DNA of 64,000 bases, taken from the IMG/VR virus record IMGVR_UViG_3300025000_000096, positions 1 through 64,000 of that record. The stretch is one strand, 5' to 3'. The stretch comes from a virus. How positions within the stretch are numbered: the first letter of the stretch is position 1; each line of letters starts with the position of its first letter. Below are positions 23,377-30,343 of this stretch, piece by piece. The notes beneath the pieces are model-generated. The model searched no databases and had not been told where the DNA came from. It saw nothing but the letters and a program-made list of their open reading frames with translations. Made by a program: the position numbers and the translations under genes.

Positions 23377-23461
23377 GCTCTCTTGGCGGAATGGTATACG
23401 CAGCAGTTTGAGATGCTGTGAGACGTAATGTCTCGTGAGAGTTCGAATCTCTCAGAGAGCA
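23377..23461 (+). tRNA. tRNA-Leu(GAG)
   Basis: Acceptor GCTCTCT/AGAGAGC, anticodon loop TTGAGAT (GAG), long variable arm GAGAC/GTCTC, T-arm GAGAG TTCGAAT CTCTC. Confidence 0.88.
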
Positions 23462-23464
23462 CAC

Positions 23465-23535
23465 GCTGTGATAGTTTAACGAAAACGTCCGGGATCATGC
23501 ACCGGAAGACCCTGGAACCGTACCCAGGTGTGGCA
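23465..23535 (+). tRNA. tRNA-Met(CAT), degenerate
   Basis: Anticodon arm CCGG...CCGG with loop ATCATGC (CAT) and a G31-A39 mismatch; D stem GTTT/AAAC with a 5-nt loop lacking GG; acceptor GCTGTGA/GTGTGGC relies on wobble pairs; T-loop AACCGTAC is 8 nt. Could be a decayed or specialised tRNA. Confidence 0.4.
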
Positions 23536-23761
23536 CATAAATCGGCTTCCAGAGGACCTGCAGAGAGTCTGGGAGTGGACAGGACTTCATCTCGGTAAAT
23601 AGTATAATTCTACCGAGGGTTTTCTCCAGACACCATACATTGGGGAGGTTTAGCTAAGTCGTTTCTTCCAAAAACCTTAGTCCCAGGCAACTGGGCAGTT
23701 TTGTGTGCGAGTGGTCACTAAACCATCACCGTTATGGGTTTTGTCGAAAAAAGCCCAACTT
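23536..23761 (+). other. non-coding spacer with hairpins
   Basis: Holds a CTCGGTA/TACCGAG stem followed by GGTTTTC (terminator-like, about 23591-23623) and a CCCAG-GCAA-CTGGG hairpin near 23681-23695. No gene seen. Confidence 0.4.
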
Positions 23762-23832
23762 TGCCCCATCGGCTAATGGCAAGTCGTCTTTCTGTTAAAG
23801 AGATTATCCAGGTCCGATTCCTGGTGGGGCAG
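23762..23832 (+). tRNA. tRNA-Asn(GTT)
   Basis: Acceptor TGCCCCA/TGGGGCA, loop CTGTTAA (GTT), T-loop TCCGATT (C55), G73 as expected for Asn. Confidence 0.85.
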
Positions 23833-23945
23833 CTGAGGGTTGGTCTGCTAATATCCAAAGTCGAGGAGTCTGCACTCGGAAACTTGGCAGCCGTAAAATG
23901 GAAGCTGGGGATTGACTAACCCCAACCAAGTTAACCTGATCTTTT

Positions 23946-24019
23946 GGCCTGTTGGTCTATGGGTATGACTACACTCTGTCGAAGTGTGTGAGCGAGTCCG
24001 AGTCTCGCACAGGCCGCCA
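23946..24019 (+). tRNA. tRNA-Asp(GTC)
   Basis: Acceptor GGCCTGT/ACAGGCC, loop CTGTCGA (GTC), T-loop TCCGAGT (C55), G73 and encoded CCA. Confidence 0.87.
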
Positions 24020-24195
24020 CAGGCCCAGAAGTGGGTGTTGCAGCAGAGATAACTCTCCTACACAAAAAACTATGCTGGAGGCAGACGCAGGCCAACGACC
24101 CTCTGAAATAAGTGGGTATGCTTTGGCGAACGGATAGAACCTCGGTTGAAATGACCGAATACGCCCCCCACCTGACGGCACCTGGAGGGGAATAC

Positions 24196-24266
24196 GCTTC
24201 CTTCTGCTAAAAGTAGGCTCTGTCCCCCTCACGGACAGGATGCGGTTGCAAGATCCGCAGGAAGCA
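24196..24266 (+). tRNA. tRNA-Glu(CTC) with C33
   Basis: Acceptor GCTTCCT/AGGAAGC, D-arm TGCT...GGCT like the neighbouring tRNA-Glu, anticodon stem TGTCC/GGACA with loop CCCTCAC (CTC, C33). T stem GCGG/CCGC closes TTGCAAGAT with a U53-U61 mismatch. Confidence 0.6.
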
Positions 24267-24268
24267 CA

Positions 24269-24408
24269 GGGCACACAAGGCTGTCCAGTTTCAGCGCATG
24301 GTCAAACGCACGCCTAGGCTACGTGTTAGTAGTAAGTTGTGTGGGTTCGACTCCCCACCACCAGTAGCTTCTGGTATCGGTTCCGGTAAGACTCCGGGAT
24401 GTGTGCCC
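24269..24408 (+). other. 140-nt structured element closed by a 9-bp helix
   Basis: GGGCACACA (24269-24277) pairs perfectly with TGTGTGCCC (24400-24408). Inside are a T-arm-like TCCGG TAAGACT CCGGG (24382-24398), a GTGGG/CCCAC hairpin over TTCGACTC, and GCTAC/GTAGC. Tightly packed between two tRNAs. Too long for a normal tRNA; identity unknown. Confidence 0.45.
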
Positions 24409-24412
24409 AAAT

Positions 24413-24487
24413 GGTTGCTTAGCTCAGTTGGATAGAGCGCTGCCTCGACATGGCAGAGGTTCACTGGTTCGAGCCCAGTAGCTACCA
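24413..24487 (+). tRNA. tRNA-Val(GAC) with C33
   Basis: Acceptor GGTTGCT/AGCTACC (one U-U), D stem GCTC/GAGC, anticodon stem CTGCC/GGCAG with loop TCGACAT: anticodon GAC and C33 instead of U33. T-arm ACTGG TTCGAGC CCAGT. Confidence 0.83.
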
Positions 24488-24497
24488 CAAGAAGTCC

Positions 24498-24597
24498 GTA
24501 ACCTTGCCGCCAGGGGCATTAACGGTTCGAGTCCGTTTTGGTGCTGAACACGCCATAAGTTATGGGAACAAACCTGTTCGACCCAGGAGAGGTTACG
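24498..24597 (+). tRNA. tRNA-like element, ambiguous (Phe or Ser-like)
   Basis: GTAACCT (24498) pairs with AGGTTAC (24590). Between them are a CCTG TTCGACC CAGG T-arm, a TGGTG/CGCCA arm with loop CTGAACA (GAA) and an AACGG/CCGTT arm with loop TTCGAGT (CGA). About 100 nt, with one arm too many for a standard tRNA. Confidence 0.35.
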
Positions 24598-24607
24598 GTT
24601 TCTACTT

Positions 24608-24678
24608 GTCCCCTTCTGCTAAAGGAAGGCACACTCGTTTTCAGCGAGAAAATAGGATTTCGAGATTCCTAGGGGACA
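24608..24678 (+). tRNA. tRNA-Glu(TTC)
   Basis: Acceptor GTCCCCT/AGGGGAC, D stem TGCT/GGCA, anticodon loop TTTTCAG (TTC), T-loop TTCGAGA with a U53-U61 mismatch. Confidence 0.8.
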
Positions 24679-24970
24679 CAAGTTCCTTTATGCCTGATAC
24701 GCATAAGAAAGAGACCATAATTGGCTCGTTAAAAAAGTAGGTGGTCTACTGCAGATAAGCAGCGATAAGGTCCGTTGCTCCTACGTTAAGGAGCCCACTG
24801 CTGAGGCCCTGGACGGGCGAGGGGTTCGACTCCCCATAATCCCCCGGATGGGGACTTTGTTCGATTCAATAAAGCAGTCATGTGTGCGCAGCGCATTGGA
24901 GGAAGGCCCCCTAGGCACATAAATTACAAGGGGGGTAGCCCACGCTCGTTGGGTTTATGCGTGGATAACT
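24679..24970 (+). other. 292-nt non-coding stretch with many hairpins
   Basis: No gene seen. Includes a TATGC/GCATA arm with loop CTGATAC (anticodon-like GAT), AGTAG/CTACT, GCTCCT/AGGAGC and GGGG TTCGACT CCCC hairpins, and a CCCC-CGGAT-GGGG stem. Probably one or more structured RNAs or tRNA relics. Confidence 0.4.
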
Positions 24971-25061
24971 TGGGTGGTGACAGAGTGGTAATGTTGCCGT
25001 CTTGAAAATGGACGATGTCCCGAAGAGGGGCACGGGGGTTCAACTCCCTCCCACCCAGCCA
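24971..25061 (+). tRNA. tRNA-Ser(TGA)
   Basis: Acceptor TGGGTGG/CCACCCA, G73 and encoded CCA, loop CTTGAAA (TGA), long variable arm, T-arm GGGGG TTCAACT CCCTC. Confidence 0.85.
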
Positions 25062-25089
25062 CAAACAGTGACCGTTAGGAGATGAGAGA

Positions 25090-25299
25090 ATGGAAAACAG
25101 CAAGTACACGGCAGAGTCGGCCTTGGGCCGGATCAGCAGGTCTGGTGGAGCAGTGTCGGACAAGGCCATCTACGCCCCAAATGTTGGGTGTGGCACACAG
25201 GGAGCGATTGATTTTCTGGTGAAGGTGCACGGCTACCACAGAACGCTGGTCGCCCCTGAAAAGAAGGCGTTTGTGAAGAAGGAATTTGTTGGCTCCTAG
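25090..25299 (+). CDS. small protein, 69 aa, ending inside tRNA-Cys
   Basis: ATG at 25090 with AGGAG upstream. Basic product with a Gly/Ser-rich N-terminal half and a KKAFVKKEF tail. The last nine bases, including the TAG stop, are the 5' end of tRNA-Cys, so processing the tRNA would destroy the 3' end of this mRNA. No family recognised. Confidence 0.6.
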   Translation: MENSKYTAESALGRISRSGGAVSDKAIYAPNVGCGTQGAIDFLVKVHGYHRTLVAPEKKAFVKKEFVGS

Positions 25300-25362
25300 T
25301 CCGATAGGCTGAGGAGGTAGTCCGCAAAACTACTGAAGGCGGATCGTTACCGCCAGGAGCCT
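25291..25362 (+). tRNA. tRNA-Cys(GCA) with C33 and swapped T-loop
   Basis: Acceptor GGCTCCT/AGGAGCC with U73, the Cys identity base. Anticodon stem GTAGT/ACTAC, loop CCGCAAA (GCA, C33). T stem GGCGG/CCGCC perfect, loop ATCGTTA (A54/U58). Confidence 0.82.
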
Positions 25363-25367
25363 CATAC

Positions 25368-25439
25368 ACGAGCACGGTCCGATGGTCGGGTGGCAGCCTT
25401 CCAAGCTCGCAGGTCTCGGTTCGAGTCCGAGTGTTCGTA
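25368..25439 (+). tRNA. tRNA-Gly(TCC)
   Basis: Acceptor ACGAGCA/TGTTCGT, loop CTTCCAA (TCC), T-arm CTCGG TTCGAGT CCGAG. The two outer anticodon-stem pairs are mismatched. Confidence 0.78.
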
Positions 25440-25627
25440 CAAAGTTGTCAGTAAGAACGTGGTTTTGCATCCACTAAAGCTTAAACTGGACAAAGACCAT
25501 TCGTCCTGTAGAAAATATCCGGCGCCAGCAATAGCCTGGCCTCCTGCTAAGGGGTATATCAAAAGCTCGGTTTCAGAAGATGTGCGGCAGCAGTGGTCCC
25601 TCCGGTAGTGTGCCTGGAACCGGAAAT
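25440..25627 (+). other. non-coding spacer
   Basis: 188 nt between tRNAs. Contains GTGG/CCAC, CTGCT/AGCAG and CCGG pairings but no complete tRNA or gene that I can support. Confidence 0.3.
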
Positions 25628-25699
25628 GCTCTCTTAGGTTAATCGGCAAGCCCCCTGTTTCGTAGACAGGATTCCCGAGATCGTAACTCGGAGAGAGCT
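25628..25699 (+). tRNA. tRNA-Thr(CGT) with swapped T-loop
   Basis: Acceptor GCTCTCT/AGAGAGC, D stem GGTT/AGCC, anticodon stem CCTGT/ACAGG with loop TTCGTAG (CGT), T stem CCGAG/CTCGG with loop ATCGTAA (A54/U58). Confidence 0.85.
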
Positions 25700-25703
25700 C
25701 AAT

Positions 25704-25774
25704 GGCCTGATAGTTTTTAAAGCGGCAGAACAGACGAAAATCGGAAAGTGCTGGTTCGAGCCCAGCAAAGGCCA
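25704..25774 (+). tRNA. tRNA-like element without a readable anticodon arm
   Basis: GGCCT/AGGCC acceptor core and a perfect T-arm GCTGG TTCGAGC CCAGC; D stem GTTT/GAAC. The middle (around ACGAAAATCG) forms no 5-bp arm with U33. Possibly a decayed tRNA. Confidence 0.4.
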
Positions 25775-25781
25775 GGTACTT

Positions 25782-25869
25782 GGATAGCTGAAAGAGTGGT
25801 AATTTGCCCAGTTGCTAACTGGAGGCCGCCCGGAAGGGCACGTAGGTTCGATTCCTACGCTATCCGCCA
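25782..25869 (+). tRNA. tRNA-Ser(GCT)
   Basis: Acceptor GGATAGC/GCTATCC, G73 and encoded CCA, loop TTGCTAA (GCT), long variable arm, T-arm CGTAGG TTCGATT CCTACG region. Confidence 0.9.
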
Positions 25870-25879
25870 GAGGACTTTT

Positions 25880-26794
25880 ATGAATATTTTTACTTTAGTG
25901 GTTACTTACACAGTATTCCTCCCCATGATGTTTGCTCCGGTTATCAAGCCAGAGGAGTCAAAACTTGGGGGGTACTTTTTAGACGTTCAGACTATGGTAC
26001 CCCATCAGTGGGGTAAAATCGACAGTCGTTGGGCTGAGGGCACAGAGTCATCAAACGGTGTATACGACTGGACGTATTTAGACAGAGCAGTAGGCAAGAT
26101 CCGAGCAGCTGGCGGGTTCGTGATGATAAATATTCATCGAACACCTGATTGGGCCAGAACATCCCCCTACAAGTGTCACTTACCCGACGACTTGTTTTAT
26201 CTGAGAAGGTTTGCAAAGGCCATAATTGACAGGTACCATCCAGAGTATTTAGAGTTCTGGAATGAGCCTGAAATGTCACAAGAAACTGCGACCAGCCTAC
26301 AGAGTTGCTGTGGCTGCCTATACCCAAATGAGTATAGGCTTGCCCTAAATGACCTGTACACAAACGTTGTAAATAACACAGACACAAAGTTGGTCGCCGG
26401 TGCCTTCCTATTTGATTGGCCCTGGATACAAGAGTTCTTCGAAAGTGGACCAGTGGCTGCGGACGTAATATCCTACCACCACTACAATTATGGCTTGGAT
26501 ACAAGCCCGACCAGCCTGCTGATCGAGAGGGGCCTTTTGCAGGGGTACACAAGTATCCCTATCATCTTGACAGAAACAAGTTTGATCTGCGATAAGTGTG
26601 CTCCCCAGTTCAGAGATTACCAAGCGCTGTGGATGTATGAAGTCAACAAGCACGACTTTCCGCTGGTTATCTGGTATAGCCAGGACAACGTTGGCTGGCG
26701 GTTTTGCAACTTGACAAGCTCTAAGGGCTTTGTAAAGTACCCAGCCTTTTACGCTCTTAAGGACATTGTAGAGTCCCCGTGGTGGCTCCCATGA
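25880..26794 (+). CDS. clan GH-A glycoside hydrolase
   Basis: 304 aa. TIM-barrel glycosidase features: YLEFWNEP (about 123-130, acid/base E129), SYHHYNY (about 198-204) and IILTETS (nucleophile E231), as in GH39/GH5-like enzymes. A hydrophobic N-terminal segment (about 3-20) may be a signal peptide or membrane anchor. Substrate unknown; it could act on host surface polysaccharide. ATG at 25880 lies just after tRNA-Ser; the longer frame would run through that tRNA. Shares an ATGA overlap with the next gene. Confidence 0.75.
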   Translation: MNIFTLVVTYTVFLPMMFAPVIKPEESKLGGYFLDVQTMVPHQWGKIDSRWAEGTESSNGVYDWTYLDRAVGKIRAAGGFVMINIHRTPDWARTSPYKCHLPDDLFYLRRFAKAIIDRYHPEYLEFWNEPEMSQETATSLQSCCGCLYPNEYRLALNDLYTNVVNNTDTKLVAGAFLFDWPWIQEFFESGPVAADVISYHHYNYGLDTSPTSLLIERGLLQGYTSIPIILTETSLICDKCAPQFRDYQALWMYEVNKHDFPLVIWYSQDNVGWRFCNLTSSKGFVKYPAFYALKDIVESPWWLP

Positions 26795-27249
26795 AAATCT
26801 TAACTTCCCTCCTTCTCCTTGTTACTCTTCTGCTGATTAGCTTTTCGGGTGCGTCTGCAGAGGCTATTTTCCAGCCAGTAATTGGAATCAGCTACCAGCC
26901 GACAGAGTACGTGGTCATTGTAACGGCCACGCTCACAAACCCGCACAAGTCAGTTTGCATGATCAGTCAGGTTGACAGCGGAAACTTCAACTTTACAGTG
27001 TGCGAATTTGGAACAGTGTCCTACTTCTGCCACTTACCATTAGCGCCCGCAGACACTACTGTAGCTTGGGCTGTCAATGCAACAACGGGCAATGGCTGCA
27101 ACGGCGCATTTACGCCTGGCCCAAGCGGATCTTTCCCAAGTCGAGAGGCCCCACCAACCGCTGTGAGGGTTGTAAGGGCTCGGGTGTACATTAAGACCTG
27201 GATAGCAGATCTGTACAACTTTATCTCACAAAACATATTTCAACGATAA
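26791..27249 (+). CDS. predicted secreted protein, 152 aa
   Basis: A clear signal peptide (hydrophobic residues about 4-22, ending GASAEA) is followed by a beta-rich domain with four cysteines, perhaps two disulfides. Starts inside the glycosidase stop, so the two are co-translated and probably exported or surface-linked partners. No family recognised. Confidence 0.7.
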   Translation: MKILTSLLLLVTLLLISFSGASAEAIFQPVIGISYQPTEYVVIVTATLTNPHKSVCMISQVDSGNFNFTVCEFGTVSYFCHLPLAPADTTVAWAVNATTGNGCNGAFTPGPSGSFPSREAPPTAVRVVRARVYIKTWIADLYNFISQNIFQR

Positions 27250-27255
27250 CTACTC

Positions 27256-27328
27256 GGCAGCATAGTTCAGGGGTAAGAACACACGCCTTTTAAGCGTCGA
27301 AACGTGGGATCGAGATCCACTACTGCCA
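27256..27328 (+). tRNA. tRNA-Lys(TTT)
   Basis: Acceptor GGCAGCA/TACTGCC (one mismatch), D stem GTTC/GAAC, loop CTTTTAA (TTT), T-loop ATCGAGA closed by G-U. Confidence 0.83.
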
Positions 27329-27428
27329 CTAGCCTGTACCAGCTGAACCCAGGCATAATACTGAGCCTGGCTAGACTATACGTGGTAATCCCAGAAATGG
27401 GGCAATCTCTTGCTGGCAGGCTTCTTAT

Positions 27429-27519
27429 GTCCTATAGGTGGTATTGGCGCTACACGCCGCACTTAAAATGTGGTGCTGGACTAACTCCCCAGCTACAAGT
27501 TCGAATCTTGTATAGGACA
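27429..27519 (+). tRNA. tRNA-Leu(TAA)
   Basis: Acceptor GTCCTAT/ATAGGAC, anticodon stem CCGCA/TGTGG with loop CTTAAAA (TAA), long variable arm GCTGG/CCAGC, canonical T-arm. Confidence 0.9.
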
Positions 27520-27523
27520 CTAC

Positions 27524-27610
27524 GGGCTTATGGTGGAATGCAGACACGCTACCCTCAGAAGGTAGAGGCCATAGGAATATGCCGTGCAGGGTCGAGTCCT
27601 GCTAAGCCCA
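27524..27610 (+). tRNA. tRNA-Leu(CAG)
   Basis: Acceptor GGGCTTA/TAAGCCC, stem CTACC/GGTAG with loop CTCAGAA (CAG), long variable arm, T-loop GTCGAGT (G54). Confidence 0.88.
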
Positions 27611-27672
27611 CAAACCCATTGAACAATTAAAGCGCTTATGGCTGGAGGACGACACTCCGAATGGGTTTATAC

Positions 27673-27751
27673 GTCCCATTGGCGGAATTGGTCTACGCAA
27701 TACCCTTAGAAGGTATCCGAAAGGGTCTCAGTCCGAATCTGAGATGGGACA
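27673..27751 (+). tRNA. tRNA-Leu(TAG)
   Basis: Acceptor GTCCCAT/ATGGGAC, stem ATACC/GGTAT with loop CTTAGAA (TAG), variable arm CCGAAAGG, T-loop TCCGAAT (C55). Confidence 0.87.
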
Positions 27752-27801
27752 CACAAAACACCAAATCTGTGGTATACTTAAGGGATCAGGAGACAAACAC
27801 G

Positions 27802-28770
27802 TTGACAAAGCTACTTGAGGATGCTGTAGCCGGTGTGAATAAGAAGTATGGGTCGCTGAGCATTTTAACCCTTGACAGTGACAGCGTAGAGGCGGTGGAC
27901 GTTATCTCTACTGGATCTTTAATGCTTGACAGGGCAATTGGCGTGGGCGGGATACCTCGTGGGAAGATCACAGAGATCTACGGACCAGAGTCCTCTGGAA
28001 AGACCACCCTCTGCCAGCACATAGTTGCCAATGCTCAGCGTAAAGGAATTGCAAGCCTCTACATTGATATGGAGCACGCAACCGACCCCACATACCTTGC
28101 AAGGACTGGGGTGGACCTGCACAAGCTGCTCTTCTCCCAGCCGGACGATGGAACCCAGGCTCTTGGAATTGCAGAAGATATGATCAAGTCTGGTCAGGTC
28201 GGCCTGGTGATCATTGACTCTGTGTCCTCTCTTGTCCCAAAGGCTGAGGCAGAGGATGCTGACATGGGCGATGCTGTAATGGGCATGCAGGCCAGGTTGA
28301 TGTCCCAGGCCCTTAGAAAGATCAACCCAGCGATAAAACGATCAAACACAGCTGTCATTTTCACAAACCAGTTGCGTAACAAGATTGGAATTTTTTTTGG
28401 GAGCTCTGAGACAACCTCTGGTGGGAACGCCCTCAAATTCTACGCCTCTCTCCGATTGGACATCCGCCGAGCAGAGTTTCTAAAGGTGGGCACGGAGATT
28501 GTTGGGATCGAGAGCAAAGTGACCATCAAGAAGAACAAGGTGGCTGCACCGTTCAAAGAAGCTAGATTCGAGATCCGTTACCCAAACGGGATAGACGAGG
28601 TCTCAGATGTGTTTTCAGCATCCGTTGAAACAGGGGTTATTGAGCAGCGAGGTGGGCACTACTACTACAACGGTGAGAAGCTGGGTCATGGACGGGACGC
28701 TGTATTGGCTATTTTACGATCAGCCCCTGGAACAGTTGAAGATCTGAGAAATCAGGTATTGACAAGATAG
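27802..28770 (+). CDS. recA: RecA recombinase
   Basis: 322 aa. GPESSGKTT (Walker A, about residue 60), VIIDSV (Walker B, about 136), loop 2 region with FTNQLRNKIG and the GGNALKFYASLRLDI segment are all canonical. Forms ATP-dependent filaments on single-stranded DNA for strand exchange. TTG at 27802 with AGGAGA upstream; the longer frame would run through tRNA-Leu. An extended -10 (TGTGGTATACT) at 27768-27778 may drive it. Lacks most of the usual C-terminal acidic tail. Confidence 0.93.
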   Translation: MTKLLEDAVAGVNKKYGSLSILTLDSDSVEAVDVISTGSLMLDRAIGVGGIPRGKITEIYGPESSGKTTLCQHIVANAQRKGIASLYIDMEHATDPTYLARTGVDLHKLLFSQPDDGTQALGIAEDMIKSGQVGLVIIDSVSSLVPKAEAEDADMGDAVMGMQARLMSQALRKINPAIKRSNTAVIFTNQLRNKIGIFFGSSETTSGGNALKFYASLRLDIRRAEFLKVGTEIVGIESKVTIKKNKVAAPFKEARFEIRYPNGIDEVSDVFSASVETGVIEQRGGHYYYNGEKLGHGRDAVLAILRSAPGTVEDLRNQVLTR

Positions 28771-28788
28771 CACCTTTGGGTGTATAAT
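28759..28788 (+). promoter_or_regulatory. sigma70 promoter at the end of recA
   Basis: TTGACA, 18-bp spacer, TATAAT, overlapping the recA stop and followed at once by an ATTGTAG copy (28787-28793). Confidence 0.82.
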
Positions 28789-28794
28789 TGTAGT

Positions 28795-29150
28795 TAATAA
28801 GAACGGGCCTGAAAAGTTTCGATTCTTGCACATAAAGCTAAGTGGTCATGCACAAAAATCAAATGCTAAAGAAGAACCAATCAACGTGACTTCCGAGTTT
28901 GAACAGCTCTTTGCCGGGGTTTTCTCCGGGGCAGTGGCAGCCTAGCACAGCTAAAAGGCTCCTGGTGGAAAGCCAGTCATCCCTAAACTGGCAAGTATGT
29001 ACCTCACATAGTAAAATATAGAGGAAAGCATGTAAGGACACGACCCAAAAGCGAGAAGACGACGCTGCAATGCGTCCAGGTCCACAGAATGGGTGACCGG
29101 GTAAATCCGGGGGTAGCTTGGAAGAGGCAAACCAGGCAGAACATTAACAT
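28795..29150 (+). ncRNA. candidate non-coding RNA, about 355 nt
   Basis: Gene-free stretch just after promoter 28759-28788 and before tRNA-Leu(CAA). Contains GCCAGT/ACTGGC and CTGG/CCAG hairpins and TGCC...GGCA around CCGG/CCGG. No terminator seen, so it may be processed from the tRNA transcript. Confidence 0.45.
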
Positions 29151-29155
29151 AGCAT

Positions 29156-29229
29156 GCCCTTATGGTGGAACGGCTTACACAAGCGCCTCAAAACCGCTAC
29201 AATTCCAGGTTCGAATCCTGGTAAGGGCA
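29156..29229 (+). tRNA. tRNA-Leu(CAA) lacking a long variable arm
   Basis: Acceptor GCCCTTA/TAAGGGC, Leu-like D-arm (TGGTGG...CAC), loop CTCAAAA (CAA) with a C31-C39 mismatch, perfect T-arm. The variable loop is only about 6 nt. Confidence 0.78.
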
Positions 29230-29319
29230 CAATCCACATTTATGTGGCGTGGGCATCTGCGTTAATGGCTGTAACGGTTTATATGCTGACACGTAACACG
29301 GAGGAAGCATAATTAATTT

Positions 29320-29398
29320 TGTGGGATGCCGCAGTGGACCACCGGCGCGGGCTCATAACCCGATGATATGATCAGCAGTTCGAATCTGCTTCCCGCAA
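29320..29398 (+). tRNA. tRNA-Met(CAT), initiator-like
   Basis: Acceptor TGTGGGA/TCCCGCA, anticodon arm with the three G:C pairs GGG/CCC around CTCATAA, as in initiator tRNA. T-arm AGCAG TTCGAAT CTGCT. The 1:72 pair is a weak U-A. The variable loop is about 10 nt. Confidence 0.8.
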
Positions 29399-29986
29399 CT
29401 ACAAAAGCGTGATGCCTTTGTCAAACTCCCAGTGACAGTTTGGGCATAGCAGGACAAGGTTATCCGGGTCTGATATTACTGATAGCAGCGTGTCTCCTGA
29501 AAAGGAGCTTACAGACTTTATGTGACAGACCTCAACATGTTTATTGTACCCACAGACAAAGCACTTTTTCTCTCTTGCCGCTACTGCCTCTATGGCTAGG
29601 GTGCGAAACTCGCTCCTTGCAGACTGCCAAGAGTTCCTTTTGGCAAACATTTCTTTCTTGGTTAGGGAAAGTGAGGACCTACCGCCTCTTTTTGTGCATT
29701 TGCGGCAGCGTAACCCCCTACTCGACTTACTTGCACCACACTGTAGGCAGACGTGCTTCTTTGGTGGGCAGCTGATTCCTCGTTGTCGGTTATTAAATAT
29801 GGCAGCACAGGATCTTGTGCAGAATGTTTTCTGCCGAATATCAGATACTTTTTGATCCCCAACCACAATCACCTCTCCGCACTCCTTACAGTGCTTGGGA
29901 TTCTCGTAGTACTTTGACAATGCTTCGTTTCGCAGTTTTATTGCGGTAGCTTTTCCACCAGTAGTCCAAGAGTTTCGATTTGGCAT
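29399..29986 (-). CDS. HNH endonuclease with zinc ribbons
   Basis: 195 aa. An N-terminal CKECG...C ribbon, a CLQCG...CRKC ribbon, then a C-terminal HNH (CFVCGYNKH, EVCHIK, LVLLCPNCHW) similar to the HNH at 21336. Only gene on the minus strand inside the tRNA island, ending against the initiator-like tRNA. ATG at 29986 is used because the upstream part of the frame is low-complexity and shows no domain. An ATTGTAG motif lies 29 nt upstream on its strand. Confidence 0.8.
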   Translation of the reverse strand: MPNRNSWTTGGKATAIKLRNEALSKYYENPKHCKECGEVIVVGDQKVSDIRQKTFCTRSCAAIFNNRQRGISCPPKKHVCLQCGASKSSRGLRCRKCTKRGGRSSLSLTKKEMFAKRNSWQSARSEFRTLAIEAVAAREKKCFVCGYNKHVEVCHIKSVSSFSGDTLLSVISDPDNLVLLCPNCHWEFDKGITLL

Positions 29987-30014
29987 ATGTAGCGCCCTCC
30001 ATAGACGCTGATTT

Positions 30015-30021
30015 CTACAAT
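30015..30021 (-). promoter_or_regulatory. ATTGTAG motif (minus strand)
   Basis: Copy of the recurrent motif in the orientation of, and 29 nt before, the minus-strand HNH gene. Confidence 0.45.
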
Positions 30022-30343
30022 CAAACTCGAAATACTGCTGCGCTACCAACCTATATCCCCATAATTCATTCAGATAGAATAGTCGCCCCCTAAGCGACAG
30101 GGCTCGGAGCATAGCCGAGTGGGGATACATAGCAGACAGGTAATGGTGACACCTTGTAAATGCGTGCACGACATCACCCGGCAGTCGAGTTTGCAGCTTG
30201 CGTAGCCAAAAACTCTGATGAGCGCCAACTAAACCGAGAGCGCACGACAAAAGAAAGTTGATAACTAAACTCCTTTCCAGTTGGCTAGGTAAACTGACTG
30301 CGCAAGCTGTTTCCCCGTTCAGATGAAAAACGGGGAACAACAT
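30022..30343. other. about 320 nt without a supported gene
   Basis: Open frames exist on the minus strand but lack domains. A strong CCCCGTT/AACGGGG hairpin at about 30312-30335 lies just before tRNA-Arg and may be a terminator-like or processing structure. Confidence 0.35.

Noticed and set aside
25748-25879. N-terminal extension of the glycoside hydrolase
   Set aside because: The extension would translate through tRNA-Ser(GCT); ATG at 25880 follows the tRNA directly.
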